The translations under genes and the position numbers were made by a program. Below, one piece after another: positions 7,890 through 17,047 of a stretch of DNA of 64,000 nucleotides (within the stretch, counting starts at the first letter, position 1; each line of letters begins with the position of its first letter). The notes under the pieces are model-generated. The model was not told the origin of the DNA, did not search any database, and saw only the letters and a list, made by a program, of their open reading frames with translations. The stretch lies in the NCBI GenBank assembly GCA_033762815.1, contig JANRLF010000007.1, positions 124,001-188,000 of the forward strand, read 5' to 3'. The DNA is from JANRLF01 sp033762815. Lineage in GTDB: Bacteria > Bacteroidota > Bacteroidia > Chitinophagales > CAIOSU01.

Positions 7890-9338
7890 CTAGAAGGTAA
7901 AATAGATAAACTGGGTCTTCTCAAACTTACCATAAATCAAAATCAACAAAATGCCAGCAATGTAAACTGACCATTTAAGAACAGTTGGCAAAGTGGGTAT
8001 CCATCTATTAAACGACAAAACTTTTTCTTGCAATAATTGTATGGTTTCCAACAAAGCAATGAAGAAAAGGAGCACCAAAAGATCTTCCATCAATTCTGCT
8101 CCAAACAAATAAGGCCCCAATTGGCTTTTACTGGCCGATAGGCTCCTCTTTATTAAAGTAAAAGCATCAGACACATTATTGGCCCTAAAGAAAAGCCAGC
8201 CAAAACAAACCAAACAAAAAGTAATGCCCAGTTGTAAAAAGTAATTCAGTAGATTAACGACTTTTGAACTGCCCAGCCGTATAGTGAGACCAATGTCTTT
8301 CAAAAAATTGGCGAAAACCAAATAGAAACCGTGTAATGCTCCCCAAATTACAAAGGTCCAATTAGCTCCATGCCAGATACCGCTCACCAAGAAAGTAATA
8401 AATAAGTTGAAGTACCGACGAGGCTGGGAAACTCTGTTGCCCCCTAAAGGGATATAAAGATAGTCTCTGAACCAAGTTGATAAAGAAATGTGCCAACGCG
8501 CCCAAAACTCCTTAATTGTTGTAGCAAAATATGGCCTACGGAAATTGTACATCATATTGTAGCCCATGATGCGTGCACTACCAACAGCAATATCGGAGTA
8601 GCCCGAGAAATCGCAATAAATTTGAAAAGCAAAGAAAATAGTGGCGATAATGATTTGAAATCCGGAATAACTATTTGGGTCGTTGTACACTAGATTAACA
8701 AATACAGCTGCCCTGTCAGCTACCACCACCTTCTTAAAGAAGCCCCACATCATTAACCTAAGCCCATTGGTCATGCGGGTATAACTGAACTGCTTTTCTT
8801 CCAAAAATTGTGGAATCAAATGCGGCCCCCGCTCAATTGGTCCTGCCACCAGCTGAGGAAAGAAGGCCACAAACAAGGCCAGGGTAACGTAGTTTTTCTC
8901 AGCTTCGGCCTTGCCCCGATATACATCTATTGTATAACTCAATGACTGGAAGGTATGGAAGGATATACCTACCGGCAATAATATGTGTAGCACCGGCATA
9001 TTGTAAGCCCAATCGAAAAATTGGAATACGTCTCTAGTCGATTCATTTAAAAAGCTGAAATACTTAAAATAAAACAGCAAACCTAGATTGGTGACAATAC
9101 TTAGAGCCAAGAAAGCTTTCTTTCGTCTCTTGCTCTGCGTTTTTTCAATCTCTATACCACAGAAATAATCAATGGTAGTGGCATAAATTATCAGCAATAC
9201 ATACTCAGGCCGCCAACACATGTAAAAGAAATAGCTGGCAGCCAGTAAAAAGTAGCGACGGTACTGGTGTGGAAGGCTAAAAAACAGGAATACTACAATG
9301 GGCAGGAAAATGACATAATCAATAGAATTGAAAAGCAT
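7890..9338 (-). CDS. MBOAT family O-acyltransferase (AlgI/DltB-like)
   Basis: This 482-residue polytopic protein has ten or more membrane segments and the MBOAT hallmarks: RWHISLSTWFRDYLYIPLGG with H283 and the invariant H323 in SGIWHGANWTFV. QLVAGPIERGPHLIPQF (162-178) matches the conserved cytoplasmic loop of AlgI relatives. These proteins carry an acyl group across the membrane for O-acetylation of exopolysaccharide or cell-wall polymer. It is the first gene of a two-gene unit with the SGNH-like protein. A TAAGTTTG element on the minus strand lies about 50 bases upstream of its ATG. Confidence 0.93.
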   Translation of the reverse strand: MLFNSIDYVIFLPIVVFLFFSLPHQYRRYFLLAASYFFYMCWRPEYVLLIIYATTIDYFCGIEIEKTQSKRRKKAFLALSIVTNLGLLFYFKYFSFLNESTRDVFQFFDWAYNMPVLHILLPVGISFHTFQSLSYTIDVYRGKAEAEKNYVTLALFVAFFPQLVAGPIERGPHLIPQFLEEKQFSYTRMTNGLRLMMWGFFKKVVVADRAAVFVNLVYNDPNSYSGFQIIIATIFFAFQIYCDFSGYSDIAVGSARIMGYNMMYNFRRPYFATTIKEFWARWHISLSTWFRDYLYIPLGGNRVSQPRRYFNLFITFLVSGIWHGANWTFVIWGALHGFYLVFANFLKDIGLTIRLGSSKVVNLLNYFLQLGITFCLVCFGWLFFRANNVSDAFTLIKRSLSASKSQLGPYLFGAELMEDLLVLLFFIALLETIQLLQEKVLSFNRWIPTLPTVLKWSVYIAGILLILIYGKFEKTQFIYFTF

Positions 9339-9389
9339 GTAGACCTTACTTAATTTTTTGTAGTAGTGCCGAAATTAAAGTAAAAAAGG

Positions 9390-9397
9390 CAAACTTA
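9390..9397 (-). promoter_or_regulatory. Possible -7 element for the MBOAT gene
   Basis: Read on the minus strand the octamer is TAAGTTTG, matching TAnnTTTG, about 50 bases before the MBOAT ATG. A -33 TTG at the ideal distance is not obvious, so support is weak. Confidence 0.3.
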
Positions 9398-9506
9398 ACT
9401 ACTAGTAATGACAAACCTTAACGCACCTGAACTTTAAGGACAATACCGAAATGCCTTTAAAAAAATGGAACAAGGTTAGCTAATGGAGTAAGGCAACACG
9501 ATAATC

Positions 9507-9947
9507 TCAACTCACCGATATTACTTTCACTGTTCTTCCATTAAATGGCACTTCATCCATCACTTTTAGTCCCCAAAGAGCCTTTGCCATTGGAGATAAT
9601 GGAGAAATGGCATATACTTCCTCAAAAAGTTTTCCGAGAGGAGCACTAATATAATAATTGCCTTGAGAGGTGATTACCAAACTGCCCAAACCTATTCTGC
9701 TGGCCGCTTGTGATAGGTTAATGGCAGTTATTTGCTGTAACAAGCCAGTGGCATATTGTAAATGTTGCCTTGCCTTAGCCTGCTCCTCATGCAACATAGC
9801 ACGGGCGGTTTCATACTTATCACCTACGCTGCTCTTGGTTTCTGACAACAGCGCTTCTTGTAAATCATTAATCGATTGCTCAGCTTGGCTCACCATTTCA
9901 GTGGCCATTTGTAAGCACCGTTGCTGGATTTCGCTTTTATCCATCAT
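9507..9947 (-). CDS. GreA/GreB-like C-terminal domain protein
   Basis: The 146-residue protein has an N-terminal helical/coiled-coil half (about 1-75, with SSVGDKYETARAMLHEEQ) and a C-terminal half resembling the FKBP-like domain of transcript cleavage factors (ISPLSPMAKALWGLKVMDEV, about residues 114-133). Bacteroidota genomes often have such proteins, sometimes mislabelled as 3-oxoacyl-ACP synthase. It lacks the exact Gre N-terminal acidic tip, so it may bind RNA polymerase without stimulating cleavage; this is inference. Two ATG codons are adjacent at 9947 and 9944. It lies 27 bases after uvrB on the same strand and may be co-transcribed with it. Confidence 0.7.
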   Translation of the reverse strand: MMDKSEIQQRCLQMATEMVSQAEQSINDLQEALLSETKSSVGDKYETARAMLHEEQAKARQHLQYATGLLQQITAINLSQAASRIGLGSLVITSQGNYYISAPLGKLFEEVYAISPLSPMAKALWGLKVMDEVPFNGRTVKVISVS

Positions 9948-9974
9948 TCTATATAGCTGCTGCTAACGAACATA

Positions 9975-12017
9975 TCATGTTCCTTTGCCCCATTTTTCTT
10001 CCATCATTTTCTGGTAACCGTACATTTCATCCCGCAGGCGGGCGGCTTCCAAAAAGTCCAATTCCTTGGCGGCCTTTTCCATGCGGCGCTTGGTTTCCTG
10101 TATCAATTTTTGCAGTGCCGGTTTGTCCATATACTGCACTACGGGGTCAGCGGCAAGGCTGAGCTCTTCTTCATCGGGGGCATAAACACTTCCCTTGCTT
10201 TCCTTTTGGCGGATATCTAAAACCGAAGTTTGCTTGATAATCTGTTCCCTGGTTTTCGAAACCGTTCTTGGGGTTATGCCATGCTCGGTATTGTAGGCCA
10301 ACTGCTTTTCCCGGCGTCGGTCGGTTTCATCAATGGTCCTTTTCATACTGTCCGTTATGCTATCGGCATACATGATTACCCTGCCGTTTACATTTCGGGC
10401 GGCGCGCCCTGCAATCTGGGTAAGTGACCTTTCTGAGCGCAGGAAACCCTCTTTGTCCGCATCCAGCACCGCCACCAATGATACTTCGGGCAAGTCAAGC
10501 CCTTCCCTCAATAGATTGACGCCAATCAGCACGTCAAACACGCCTAAGCGCAGGTCGCGCAATATTTCCACCCTTTCCAAAGTATCTACTTCAGAATGGA
10601 TATAGCGGCACTTGATGCCTAAGCGGGCCATGTATTTGGTCAATTCCTCCGCCATGCGCTTAGTAAGGGTGGTCACCAGTACCCTATCTCCTTTTTTCAC
10701 GGTTTCGTCCACTTCATCCAACAAGTCATCCACTTGGTTGATACTAGGGCGTACCTCTATTACAGGGTCTAATAGGCCCGTGGGTCTTACAATTTGCTCC
10801 ACTACTACTCCACCGCTCTGCTCCAACTCGTAATCGGCGGGGGTAGCACTAACATAAATGGTTTGGCCCACTAGGTTTTCAAACTCATTAAAACTCAAAG
10901 GGCGGTTGTCCAATGCCGAGGGGAGGCGGAAGCCAAAATCGACCAAATTGGTTTTACGGGCCCTATCGCCGCCATACATGCCACCTATTTGTGAAACTGT
11001 TACATGGCTTTCGTCAATTACCAACAGAAAATCTTCAGGGAAATAGTCAATCAAGCAGAAAGGCCTTGCACCTGGTGGACGGCGGTCGAAAAAGCGGCTA
11101 TAGTTTTCGATACCTGAGCAATAACCTAACTCACGTATCATCTCCAAATCAAACAGCGTCCTTTCTTCCACTCGCTTCGCCTCTAGGTGCTTACCTAAAA
11201 ATTTGAAATAATCGACTTGATGCTGCAGTTCCAGCCGTATTTCATCCAATATATTACCAGTTTGGTCTTTGGGCGCAATGTAGAGGTTGGCTGGGTATAT
11301 GGCGGCATGCGTCATTTTATCAATCCGTTGACCGGTATCTGGGTCAAAGGTTTCCAATTCTTCTACCTCATCGCCAAAAAAAGTGATGCGCAGGCAATGA
11401 TCGGCATAAGGTAGGAATATATCCACCGTATCGCCCTTTACCCTGAAATTGCCCCTTTCAAACACCCCATCGCTTCGCGAATACAAGCTATCCACCAAGT
11501 TGTACAGCATGCCTTGCCTACTAATTTGTTGCCCTACCTGCAATCGGATAACCCGTTCGCGATACTCATAAGGGTTTCCGATACCATAAATGCATGAAAC
11601 CGATGCCACCACAATCACGTCCCTACGGCCCGAAAGTAAGGAGGCTGTAGTTTTGAGCCTCAATTTTTCTACCTCTTCATTGATAGAAAGGTCTTTTTCG
11701 ATAAAAGTATTGGTAGATGGCACATAGGCCTCGGGTTGGTAATAGTCGTAGTATGATACAAAATATTCTACGGCGTTATTGGGGAAAAATTGCCTGAATT
11801 CCCCATAGAGTTGCGCTACTAGCGTTTTGTTATGGCTAAGGATAAGCGTGGGTTTCTGTACCTGCTCGATAACATTGGCAATGGTGAAAGTTTTGCCGGA
11901 GCCAGTGACACCCAATAAGGTTTGCGCTTTTTCTCCTTTTTGCACACCCTCTACCAATTGTCGGATGGCAGTTGGTTGGTCACCGGTTGGCTTAAAATCT
12001 GATACTATCTTGAACAT
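9975..12017 (-). CDS. uvrB: Excinuclease ABC subunit B
   Basis: The 680-residue nucleotide-excision-repair helicase has Walker A GVTGSGKT (K42), the damage-probing beta-hairpin region SYYDYYQPEAYVPSTNTF (about 92-109), a DESH Walker B box, helicase motif VI in QIAGRAARNVNGRV, and a C-terminal UVR motif (about 635-670) that contacts UvrC. UvrB takes over DNA from UvrA, verifies the lesion and loads UvrC. Length is typical. Its ATG is divergent from the DUF5606 gene, with a TAATTTTG element on the minus strand at 12032-12039. Confidence 0.97.
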   Translation of the reverse strand: MFKIVSDFKPTGDQPTAIRQLVEGVQKGEKAQTLLGVTGSGKTFTIANVIEQVQKPTLILSHNKTLVAQLYGEFRQFFPNNAVEYFVSYYDYYQPEAYVPSTNTFIEKDLSINEEVEKLRLKTTASLLSGRRDVIVVASVSCIYGIGNPYEYRERVIRLQVGQQISRQGMLYNLVDSLYSRSDGVFERGNFRVKGDTVDIFLPYADHCLRITFFGDEVEELETFDPDTGQRIDKMTHAAIYPANLYIAPKDQTGNILDEIRLELQHQVDYFKFLGKHLEAKRVEERTLFDLEMIRELGYCSGIENYSRFFDRRPPGARPFCLIDYFPEDFLLVIDESHVTVSQIGGMYGGDRARKTNLVDFGFRLPSALDNRPLSFNEFENLVGQTIYVSATPADYELEQSGGVVVEQIVRPTGLLDPVIEVRPSINQVDDLLDEVDETVKKGDRVLVTTLTKRMAEELTKYMARLGIKCRYIHSEVDTLERVEILRDLRLGVFDVLIGVNLLREGLDLPEVSLVAVLDADKEGFLRSERSLTQIAGRAARNVNGRVIMYADSITDSMKRTIDETDRRREKQLAYNTEHGITPRTVSKTREQIIKQTSVLDIRQKESKGSVYAPDEEELSLAADPVVQYMDKPALQKLIQETKRRMEKAAKELDFLEAARLRDEMYGYQKMMEEKWGKGT

Positions 12018-12048
12018 TGCCTAGCTTGAAACAAAATTATTAAATTTG
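12017..12048 (+). promoter_or_regulatory. Promoter for the DUF5606/pepF pair
   Basis: TTG at 12017-12019 is followed after 21 bases by TAAATTTG at 12041-12048, a good match to the Bacteroidota consensus. The ATG of the DUF5606 gene follows 19 bases later. Confidence 0.55.
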
Positions 12049-12059
12049 ACCGCACACAA
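12032..12059 (-). promoter_or_regulatory. Promoter for uvrB
   Basis: On the minus strand a TTG (complement of 12057-12059) is followed after 17 bases by TAATTTTG (complement of 12032-12039), 15 bases before the uvrB ATG. It overlaps the divergent promoter for the DUF5606 gene, so the two may compete. Confidence 0.45.
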
Positions 12060-12067
12060 CGGGTAAC

Positions 12068-12634
12068 ATGATAGATTTAAAGGATATTGTTGCAATAAGT
12101 GGTATGGGGGGATTGTTTCGTATCAACGCCCGCAGGCCCGATGGTTTGATAGTTACTTCGTTTGAAGAAACGAAACCAAAATTTGTTTCCAACCGCATAC
12201 ATATTTTTACGCCACTGGAGGGCATTACACTTTACACCTATACAGACAATATAGAGCTGTCAAAAGTTCTGCTGGAGATGAAAAAGCAGTCGCATGACAA
12301 TGCACCCACTGATCCTAAGGAAAGCAACCAAGCACACAAGGACTATTTCCGAACAGTATGCCCCGAGTTTGACGATGAGCGGGTATATGTAAGCGACATA
12401 AAAAAAGTGATACGCTGGTATTTTTTATTGGATAAAGAAGGCTTGTTGGTGGAAAAGGAGGAAACCTCTAGCCCAACTACTGAGCAAGCGGAGGCACCCG
12501 CAGAAGCAACTGCGGTTGAGCCTGAAACCGTCAAAGAAGAAAAACCAGCCAAAAAAACCAAAAAAGCCCCTCTCCCCACTGAAGACACCGAACCCACTAC
12601 CAAAGTGAAAAAAAGCAAGAAGGGAGAAGCATAA
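12068..12634 (+). CDS. DUF5606-family protein with disordered basic tail
   Basis: The 188-residue protein has a compact N-terminal domain (about 1-130) of the DUF5606 type found in Bacteroidota, starting MIDLKDIVAISGMGGLF. From about residue 135 it becomes a low-complexity tail rich in Glu, Pro, Thr and then Lys (EEKPAKKTKKAP). The function of the family is unknown. The beta-rich start and charged tail could suit nucleic-acid or ribosome binding, but I have no direct evidence. It is followed three bases later by the oligoendopeptidase gene, so the two form an operon. Confidence 0.85.
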   Translation: MIDLKDIVAISGMGGLFRINARRPDGLIVTSFEETKPKFVSNRIHIFTPLEGITLYTYTDNIELSKVLLEMKKQSHDNAPTDPKESNQAHKDYFRTVCPEFDDERVYVSDIKKVIRWYFLLDKEGLLVEKEETSSPTTEQAEAPAEATAVEPETVKEEKPAKKTKKAPLPTEDTEPTTKVKKSKKGEA

Positions 12635-12637
12635 CAT

Positions 12638-14359
12638 ATGACTATACCAACAACCCTGGCCGAAGGCAAAGCCATTAGGCAGTATGTACCTGTAGATTTT
12701 CGATTGACGGATTGGGCTTCAGTTGCACCCTATTTCAACGAACTGAAGGAAAGAGCGATTGATTCTGTATCTGACCTTGAATCTTGGCTACGCGATAGAA
12801 GTGAACTGGAATCCTTCATTGGCGAAGAAAGCCGTTGGCGCTATATCCGCACTACGGTTGATACGTTGGATAAGGAAGCGGAGAAGGCCTTGGAATTTTA
12901 CTATTCGGAAATACAACCCAGACTAGAAACAGCCAATTTCGAGCTGAACCGTAAGTTGGTGGAATGCCCCTTCCTGAGCGACCTTGATAAGGAAAAATAC
13001 TTTGTCTTCTTAAGGGAGATACGTAATGACATTAACCTGTACCGGGAAGAAAATCTGCCCTTGTTTACTGAACTGAGCATCAAACAAAATGAATATGGTG
13101 CCATAGTGGGGAAAATGAGCATTGAGTACAATGGGCAGGTGCTTACCCTTCCTCAAGCGAGCAATCTTTTGAAAGAAAACGATCGCAGCCTCAGGGAGAC
13201 GATTTATAGGAAAGTAAATAGCAGAAGGTTGGAAGACAAAGACCAACTGGATGAATTGTTCGATCACTTATTGCAATTGAGGCAAAAAGTAGCTGCCAAT
13301 GCTGGTTTTGAAAACTACCGCGACTATAAGTTTGCCGCAATGGGGCGTTTCGATTACACCCCTGCTGATTGTGAATCGTTTCAACAGGCGGTGGCTTCAG
13401 AGGTAAAACCACTAGTAGCTGTATTGAACGAGCAGCGACGCAAAGCATTAGGCGTGGACACCTTGCGCCCTTGGGACATGGAGGTGGATTTGAAAGCAGC
13501 AGTGCCATTGCATCCCTTCGACAATGGACAACAATTGGCGGAACGTTCTATTGCTTGCTTGGATCAACTTGACCCCTTCTTTAGCGAGTGCCTGCGTATC
13601 ATGCAGCGCTTAGGTAGGCTTGATTTGGATTCCCGCATCGGTAAGGCGCCAGGTGGTTACAATATGAGCATGCCTGAAACAGGCGTGCCTTTTGTATTTA
13701 TGAACGCCGCCAGCAGCGACCGCGACGTTAAAACCATGGTACACGAAATGGGCCATGCCGTACATTCTTTCTTGAGCCATGAATTGGAGCTGGAAGGTTT
13801 TAAAAACTATCCTTCGGAAGTAGCCGAACTGGCTAGCATGAGCATGGAACAGTTCACCATGGATTATTGGAACGTTTTTTATCCAGAACAGGAGCAATTG
13901 GTTCGCAGCAAAAAGAACCAATTGGAGGGCATCATCAAAATATTGCCTTGGATAGCTACCATTGATAAATTCCAACATTGGTTGTACCTGCACCAAGGGC
14001 ATACCCCCGATGAGCGCAACCAAGCCTTTGTACGTATTTATGACGAGTTCCACCCCAGCGTTGATTTCAGTGGATTGGAACAGGAAAAGGCTTACATGTG
14101 GCAAAAGCAGTTGCATCTGTATGAAGTGCCGTTCTATTATATCGAGTATGGTATGGCCCAACTGGGTGCGGTGGCCATGTGGAAACAGTACAAGGAATCG
14201 CCTAAGCAGGCAATTGAAAACTATAAGGCGGCACTACAAATGGGCTATACTCGCCCTATTGGTGAAATATACGAACGTGCTGGTATCAGTTTCCGCTTTG
14301 ATAGGGATTATATCCGAGAGTTGATGCAGTTTCTAAAACGGGAGTACGAAGCCCTATAA
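12638..14359 (+). CDS. M3 family oligoendopeptidase F (PepF-like)
   Basis: The 573-residue zinc peptidase carries the M3 signature HEMGH with H369, E370 and H373 (MVHEMGHAVHSF). The third ligand, a Glu, is expected in the SEVAELASMSMEQF helix at about 395. The M3 fold is almost entirely helical and cuts short cytoplasmic peptides. No signal peptide is present, which fits a cytosolic role in peptide turnover. It starts three bases after the DUF5606 gene. A close relative of thimet oligopeptidase is a less likely reading, given the length near 570 residues. Confidence 0.93.
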   Translation: MTIPTTLAEGKAIRQYVPVDFRLTDWASVAPYFNELKERAIDSVSDLESWLRDRSELESFIGEESRWRYIRTTVDTLDKEAEKALEFYYSEIQPRLETANFELNRKLVECPFLSDLDKEKYFVFLREIRNDINLYREENLPLFTELSIKQNEYGAIVGKMSIEYNGQVLTLPQASNLLKENDRSLRETIYRKVNSRRLEDKDQLDELFDHLLQLRQKVAANAGFENYRDYKFAAMGRFDYTPADCESFQQAVASEVKPLVAVLNEQRRKALGVDTLRPWDMEVDLKAAVPLHPFDNGQQLAERSIACLDQLDPFFSECLRIMQRLGRLDLDSRIGKAPGGYNMSMPETGVPFVFMNAASSDRDVKTMVHEMGHAVHSFLSHELELEGFKNYPSEVAELASMSMEQFTMDYWNVFYPEQEQLVRSKKNQLEGIIKILPWIATIDKFQHWLYLHQGHTPDERNQAFVRIYDEFHPSVDFSGLEQEKAYMWQKQLHLYEVPFYYIEYGMAQLGAVAMWKQYKESPKQAIENYKAALQMGYTRPIGEIYERAGISFRFDRDYIRELMQFLKREYEAL

Positions 14360-14367
14360 ATTGATGT

Positions 14368-14379
14368 TGACTTAAGTCA
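14368..14379. promoter_or_regulatory. Perfect 12-base palindrome upstream of umuC
   Basis: TGACTTAAGTCA is fully self-complementary and lies 8 bases after the pepF stop and about 106 bases before the umuC ATG. It could be an operator for a damage regulator. It differs from the GCTAA half-sites found at dinB, so a common repressor is not evident. Confidence 0.3.
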
Positions 14380-14485
14380 TTGCTTTCAGAACCGGTCCTT
14401 CACTCGGTGCGAAAAGCAGCTTGCTTTTTTGCACTTAAATACCGTATATTACTGTATAAGTTTTCCTCTAGTAAGAACAGATGGT

Positions 14486-15772
14486 ATGCGACCTCCTTCG
14501 TGTGTGGCCTTATTAGACTGCAACAATTTCTTCGTTTCGTGCGAGCGTGCGCGCAATCGCGAGCTGGAAAAGGTGCCTGTGGCCGTATTGTCCAGCAACG
14601 ATGGCTGCATCATAGCCCGTAGCGAAGAAGTGAAGGCTTTAGGCATCCCTATGGGTATGCCTTACTTCAAGGCACAACCTATTATCAAGGAGCACAACAT
14701 CCGGATTTTTTCCCTCAACTATACCCTTTATACGGAAACTTCCGCCCGTATTATGGATTTGATACTCTACTATGCCCCCAATGCGGAAGTATATTCCATT
14801 GACGAGGCATTTCTCGATTTATCGGGCATGCAGTATATCGACCTGAACAAGTTTCTTACCGACTTGAAAAATCGTATATGGGAGGAAATGCGCATACCGG
14901 TATGTATAGGGGTGGGACCCGGAAAAGCCTTGGCAAAGCTGGCAAACCGTATTGCAAAAAAGAAGAAGACTACCGGTATAGAAGTACTGATGGACAGCAA
15001 AAGCCAAGAAGAGGCACTTCGGGCAACCGAAGTGGGCGATATATGGGGAGTGGGCAGGCGCAACCAGATGAAGCTGAACAAGCTAGGCATCAAAACAGGA
15101 TGGGACCTGCGCCAGGCCAGCCCCTCGCTGATGCGCCGGATAGGTAGCATCATAGAAGTGCGCTTGGTACGGGAACTAAAGGGGGAAAGCTGCTTGATGG
15201 TGGACAACTACCGCGAGCCGAAGAAGCATATCCTAAGCTCCCGCTCGTTTGGGAAAAAAATAACCACCTTGCACCATGCCCAAGAAGCATTGACATTTCT
15301 TACATCCATCGCCATAAGAAAACTACATAAAGAAAAACTAGCTACCAGCTATATACGTATCTATTTAAGTACGGCACGATACAATGAGCCCAACATAGCT
15401 ACCGTAAGTGAGTATATACAGCTTACGGCAGCTACTGATTATCCTCCCGATATTTTGTACCATGTGCTGCAATTGGTCGAAAAAGCCTTTAACACCGATT
15501 ACCGATTTGCTAAAGGCGGGGTAATATTTGCGGGATTGGTCGCCCAAGGGCAAGTACAGGGCAGCCTGTTTGAACAGGCAGTGGATACCAAGGAAGAGAA
15601 GGTTAAAGCTTTGGTCAACCGCCTCAACCGTAACCAAGGGGGGAAAAAAGTCATTGATTGGGCGGGCTTCCAGATAAACGATACCTCATGGATGCCCAAG
15701 AGCGAATACCGTACCGAGCATGAAGTGGAGGTGGACGACGAACTCTACGATACGGCACGGCCGTGGTGGTAG
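14486..15772 (+). CDS. umuC: Y-family DNA polymerase V catalytic subunit UmuC
   Basis: The 428-residue protein starts VALLDCNNFFVSCERA (metal ligand D11) and has the second acidic pair D106-E107 in VYSIDEAFLDL. Its length and sequence are of the UmuC type rather than DinB, with a C-terminal extension (SWMPKSEYRT) typical of UmuC. I chose ATG 14486 over an open extension from 14429 because UmuC proteins begin a few residues before the VDCNNFF block. No umuD is adjacent, unlike in most umuDC operons; UmuD could be encoded elsewhere. It is convergent with the fatty acid hydroxylase gene, two bases apart. Confidence 0.93.
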   Translation: MRPPSCVALLDCNNFFVSCERARNRELEKVPVAVLSSNDGCIIARSEEVKALGIPMGMPYFKAQPIIKEHNIRIFSLNYTLYTETSARIMDLILYYAPNAEVYSIDEAFLDLSGMQYIDLNKFLTDLKNRIWEEMRIPVCIGVGPGKALAKLANRIAKKKKTTGIEVLMDSKSQEEALRATEVGDIWGVGRRNQMKLNKLGIKTGWDLRQASPSLMRRIGSIIEVRLVRELKGESCLMVDNYREPKKHILSSRSFGKKITTLHHAQEALTFLTSIAIRKLHKEKLATSYIRIYLSTARYNEPNIATVSEYIQLTAATDYPPDILYHVLQLVEKAFNTDYRFAKGGVIFAGLVAQGQVQGSLFEQAVDTKEEKVKALVNRLNRNQGGKKVIDWAGFQINDTSWMPKSEYRTEHEVEVDDELYDTARPWW

Positions 15773-15774
15773 GG

Positions 15775-16404
15775 TTACTTAAAATCCGTATCGAACACCT
15801 TGTCCCATACCTTGGAGGTGAACCCGAAGCCCGCATCAGGGTCACGGTAATGGTGGTCCATATGGTGCTTTTTGATGGCACGGAAGGTTTTGTTCTTCCA
15901 ATTTAAATGGTGTACTGCATAGTGGGTCATATCATAAACCAGGTAGCCCAACATAAAGCCAGCAAACATGGGCAAAGCCATGTACGGCCCTACAATAAGG
16001 CGAAACAACAGGTAAAAAATAATACCTACGGGTATGCTTACGGCAGGGGGCATCACCAAACGGGATGAATCTTGTGGATAGTCATGGTGCACCCCATGGG
16101 TAATAAAATGTATCCTTTGTGCCAATTTTCCTTTTGGATGATAGTGGAAAACAAAACGATGGATGCAATACTCCGCAATGCTCCAAACCAATATGCCCCC
16201 TACAAACAAACCTAACTGCACCAACAATGACAGGCCTGAAGTGGTGAGGCTCAAATAGCTGCAATAGGCAATAGCAGGCACAAAAATGAACAAGGGTACT
16301 GAAAAATGCACCTTGGAAAAGAAGTTCAGAAAATCACTTTCGAACATCCTTACCGATTCATCCTTTACACTTACAAACAATTTCTTTTCTATTCTATTTT
16401 CCAT
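15775..16404 (-). CDS. Fatty acid hydroxylase / sterol desaturase superfamily membrane protein
   Basis: The 209-residue protein has about four membrane helices and the histidine clusters that bind the di-iron centre: HRFVFHYH, HFITHGVHHDYP, and HYAVHHLNW with KKHHMDHHYRD. The order and length resemble the fatty acid 2-hydroxylase branch (FAH1/Scs7 catalytic domain), which hydroxylates the acyl chains of sphingolipids or ceramides; some Bacteroidota make sphingolipids. The product is therefore plausibly a 2-hydroxy fatty acid, but the substrate is inferred. It ends two bases from umuC, convergently. Confidence 0.88.
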   Translation of the reverse strand: MENRIEKKLFVSVKDESVRMFESDFLNFFSKVHFSVPLFIFVPAIAYCSYLSLTTSGLSLLVQLGLFVGGILVWSIAEYCIHRFVFHYHPKGKLAQRIHFITHGVHHDYPQDSSRLVMPPAVSIPVGIIFYLLFRLIVGPYMALPMFAGFMLGYLVYDMTHYAVHHLNWKNKTFRAIKKHHMDHHYRDPDAGFGFTSKVWDKVFDTDFK

Positions 16405-16500
16405 GCCGAAAGGGGCGATTGGTAGGCTGCAAAGTTATGGATTATTTGCTTCACTACTTGCCATCGCGTACATAAAAATTGAAATACCACGAAATCGGTA

Positions 16501-16719
16501 CTAAGCTACTTTGCTTTGTAGTTCAGCCTGCAAACGGAATAGCTCGTTTACGCTGATGCCCAAGAAAGCCGAAAGTTTCAGGGCCAGTTCGGTGGAGGGA
16601 ATGTACTTGTTCTTCTCAATAGCATGGATAGTTTGGCGGCTTACCCCTATCTGTCGTGCCAGTTCGGCCTGGGTAAGGTTTTTCCTCACCCGTTCCACTT
16701 TTAGTGAATTGGTAATCAT
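16501..16719 (-). CDS. Small XRE-family helix-turn-helix regulator
   Basis: The 72-residue protein is nearly all DNA-binding domain: LTQAELARQIGVSRQTIHAIE is the helix-turn-helix (about 15-36), followed by KYIPSTELALKLSAFLG. Length and sequence match small Cro/C1-type regulators that often sit beside a membrane protein gene. It is divergent from gldM across a 328-base gap and upstream of the fatty acid hydroxylase gene on the same strand. Its targets are not evident from the sequence. Confidence 0.9.
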   Translation of the reverse strand: MITNSLKVERVRKNLTQAELARQIGVSRQTIHAIEKNKYIPSTELALKLSAFLGISVNELFRLQAELQSKVA

Positions 16720-17047
16720 GTGTCGGATTATGTGGTTTATATTGAAAATCTATTGCCCGGTGCACTTAATCCCTGCCTACCAATCGCTCAGGTGATATAA
16801 CCCAATAAGTCTTAAATTATTGTGGAAAACCCCATGCATTTATTATTGCTGTAGGGCTGAAAAAAAAGTTAAAATTCTTTTTCGATTGGCATGCTTTACA
16901 TAATGACAAGCATCAATTACATACGGTAAAACGGCCGTAACCAAAATGCACAAAACCCTTGTACAGCAAGCTTTACAGGCATATTAGTTCATAAAATAAG
17001 GGCATGGTAGGCGGCGTTAGCAGCATACACCAAATCCACTCGAACCC
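16720..17047. other. 328-base divergent intergenic region between the XRE regulator and gldM
   Basis: No open frame or RNA gene is convincing here. Two small inverted repeats are visible: ATGCTT (16891-16896) with AAGCAT (16908-16913), and TACGG (16922-16926) with CCGTA (16935-16939). An A-tract lies at 16860-16867. No complete TTG-N19-TAnnTTTG promoter was found on either strand. The repeats are possible binding sites for the small XRE protein. Confidence 0.4.

Noticed and set aside
12481..12634. Possible tandem repeat in the end of the DUF5606 gene
   Set aside because: The Lys/Glu/Pro-rich coding sequence is low complexity but has no fixed repeat unit.
13610..14161. A 183-codon open frame antisense to the pepF zinc-site region
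   Set aside because: It covers the HEMGH-coding part of a firm gene and shows no family features.
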